Origin: CAZCWX01 sp964502465
GTDB lineage: Bacteria; Desulfobacterota; Binatia; Bin18
NCBI GenBank assembly: GCA_964502465.1
Contig: CAZCWX010000048.1
Coordinates: 1 to 13,307, forward strand
Direction: 5' to 3'
DNA: 13,307 bases
This document shows, piece by piece, positions 12,749 through 13,307 of this stretch. Position numbers and translations under genes: made by a program. The notes under the pieces were generated by a model. That model worked only from the letters and a program-made list of their open reading frames with translations. It ran no database searches and was not told the origin of the DNA. Within the stretch, counting starts at the first letter, position 1; each line of letters starts with the position of its first letter.

Positions 12749-13048
12749 TCAGGAGACTGCCACTTCAGCTGCTGGGGGCGCAGACAGGGGGGAAGAGAAG
12801 AACACGACCTCAGCCTGGGGGGCTGGCTCGCGGGAGGTAATGAGGAACTCGAAACTGACCTCAGGAAACTGCTGCTCTATTTCGGCGTATTGCTGAAAGA
12901 TCCGCTGGTCGAGATCGTAGTCCACCGTCCGGGTGACCGTATAGACATGGACCATATCTCCCTCCTCTGCTTCCACCCAGCACCCGTCTACGCCGTTAAT
13001 CTGCCGGAGGGAGTTCAGCGCTTCTTTGATTTTTTCTAGAGTTTTCAT
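12749..13048 (-). CDS. Small acidic hypothetical protein, first gene of the HEPN-like module (99 aa)
   Basis: The predicted fold is alpha-beta. An N-terminal helix (KTLEKIKEALNSLRQ) leads into VDGCWVEAEEGDMVHVYTVT (20-39). A helix around DLDQRIFQQYAEIEQQFP (45-62) and the strand VSFEFLITSRE follow, and the protein ends in a Pro/Ala-rich tail. Order and spacing resemble small partner proteins encoded just before HEPN-like genes, but I cannot name the family and see no nucleotidyltransferase GSxxxGxxxxxSDxD motif. AAGGGG lies eight bases before the ATG, inside the self-complementary GGGGATAACCCC, which could hide the ribosome-binding site in the mRNA. The gene is the likely antitoxin or regulator if the pair is a toxin-antitoxin module. 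It diverges from the HTH gene at 13159. Confidence 0.72.
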   Translation of the reverse strand: MKTLEKIKEALNSLRQINGVDGCWVEAEEGDMVHVYTVTRTVDYDLDQRIFQQYAEIEQQFPEVSFEFLITSREPAPQAEVVFFSSPLSAPPAAEVAVS

Positions 13049-13158
13049 GGGGTTATCCCCTTTATCGACAGAGGGGCGATCTCCTTAACTTTTACCCTAA
13101 AAAATAGTACCCCTTTTCGACACGGTAAACAACCGCGCAACTGTGAGAAAATGCGTGC
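13049..13158. promoter_or_regulatory. Divergent promoter region of the two-gene module and the HTH gene
   Basis: These 110 bp lie between start codons pointing away from each other. They contain GGGGATAACCCC next to the left start codon, an AT-rich stretch TTTTACCCTAAAAAATAGTA, and CGCAACT and GTTGCACGC blocks near the HTH start. No firm -35/-10 elements are claimed. Confidence 0.45.
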
Positions 13159-13307
13159 ATGCGAAACGAGTTGCACGCAAGCGATTGTCACTTTTCGTTG
13201 ACCGAAGCTGCTCGATACCTGGGAAAGTCCACACGCTGGATGCAATACCAGGTTTCCAGCCCGAACCCGCCCCCCGGTTTCAAAGTCGGCAAGTGCTGGC
13301 TCTTTAA
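13159..13307 (+). CDS. AlpA/excisionase-like helix-turn-helix protein, 5' end only
   Basis: From ATG 13159, the first in-frame ATG after a TGA at 13144, the frame reads FSLTEAARYLGKSTRWMQYQ, then PNPPPGFKVGKCWLF, and runs off the window after 49 codons. L-T-E-A-A-x-x-L-G-x-S-x-R-x-x-Q is the recognition-helix region of the winged-HTH group (HTH_17/AlpA-like) and P-P-G-F-K-V-G-K-x-W-x-F is the following wing. Such proteins serve as excisionases or regulators of integrative elements, which fits the tRNA att fragment 2 kb to the left. No strong ribosome-binding site is visible. Role is inferred from family and context. Confidence 0.75.
   Translation, partial: MRNELHASDCHFSLTEAARYLGKSTRWMQYQVSSPNPPPGFKVGKCWLF

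Noticed and set aside
12294..12896. Plus-strand 200-codon frame
   Set aside because: It is antisense to both genes of the HEPN-like module, which have better composition, tight spacing and family resemblance.
13045..13245. Minus-strand 66-codon frame
   Set aside because: It covers the divergent promoter region and lies antisense to the HTH gene.

Overview
The window looks like chromosomal DNA of an uncultured bacterium with many acyl-CoA dehydrogenases. It also carries dispersed palindromic repeats, short tandem minisatellites, Uma2 and bAvd-type fragments, and large cyclase/ATPase/TPR regulators. That mix is familiar from environmental lineages such as Desulfobacterota/Binatota- or Entotheonella-like bacteria. 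No marker gene fixes the taxon, so this is only a weak inference.

Layout. (1) Bases 1-6360, all on the minus strand: a small ORF and a GNAT acetyltransferase, then two acyl-CoA dehydrogenases, then a very large signalling protein that runs off the left edge. The last combines zinc ribbons, a class III nucleotidyl cyclase, an AAA/STAND ATPase and TPR-like helices. (2) Bases 6360-6664 hold no convincing gene; they contain a degenerate 8-9 bp tandem array, a perfect 11-bp inverted repeat and a pyrimidine-rich tract. (3) Bases 6665-9334: an SDR oxidoreductase (minus) diverges from a third acyl-CoA dehydrogenase followed closely by a VOC/glyoxalase-fold gene (plus). This is a small catabolic cluster for CoA-linked or xenobiotic acids of unknown identity. 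(4) Bases 9335-10969, minus strand: a chain of gene debris around one apparently intact M28 peptidase. It consists of a C-terminal Uma2 relic, the peptidase, a truncated four-helix-bundle (bAvd/S23-like) gene, and the N-terminal half of brxF of a type 3 BREX phage-defence system. (5) Bases 11175-11215: an exact-length 3' fragment of a tRNA-Ala(CGC) gene (tRNA positions 33-73) with no 5' half, which is the hallmark of a tyrosine-integrase attachment site. (6) Bases 11216-13307 would then be the interior end of an integrated element. It holds two hairpins, a 297-codon gene split by an in-frame amber codon, a tightly coupled two-gene module (a small acidic protein plus a HEPN-like protein), and the start of an AlpA/excisionase-like HTH gene at the right edge.

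How it works together: the left two thirds are metabolism and signalling. The right third looks like a turnover hotspot for defence and mobile genes next to a tRNA, with decayed BREX, Uma2 and bAvd genes on the host side and a possible new toxin-antitoxin-like pair inside the island. Two features deserve the closest look. One is the palindromic repeat inserted in frame within the cyclase catalytic domain. The other is the tRNA-Ala-bounded island with its uncharacterised two-gene module and amber-split gene.
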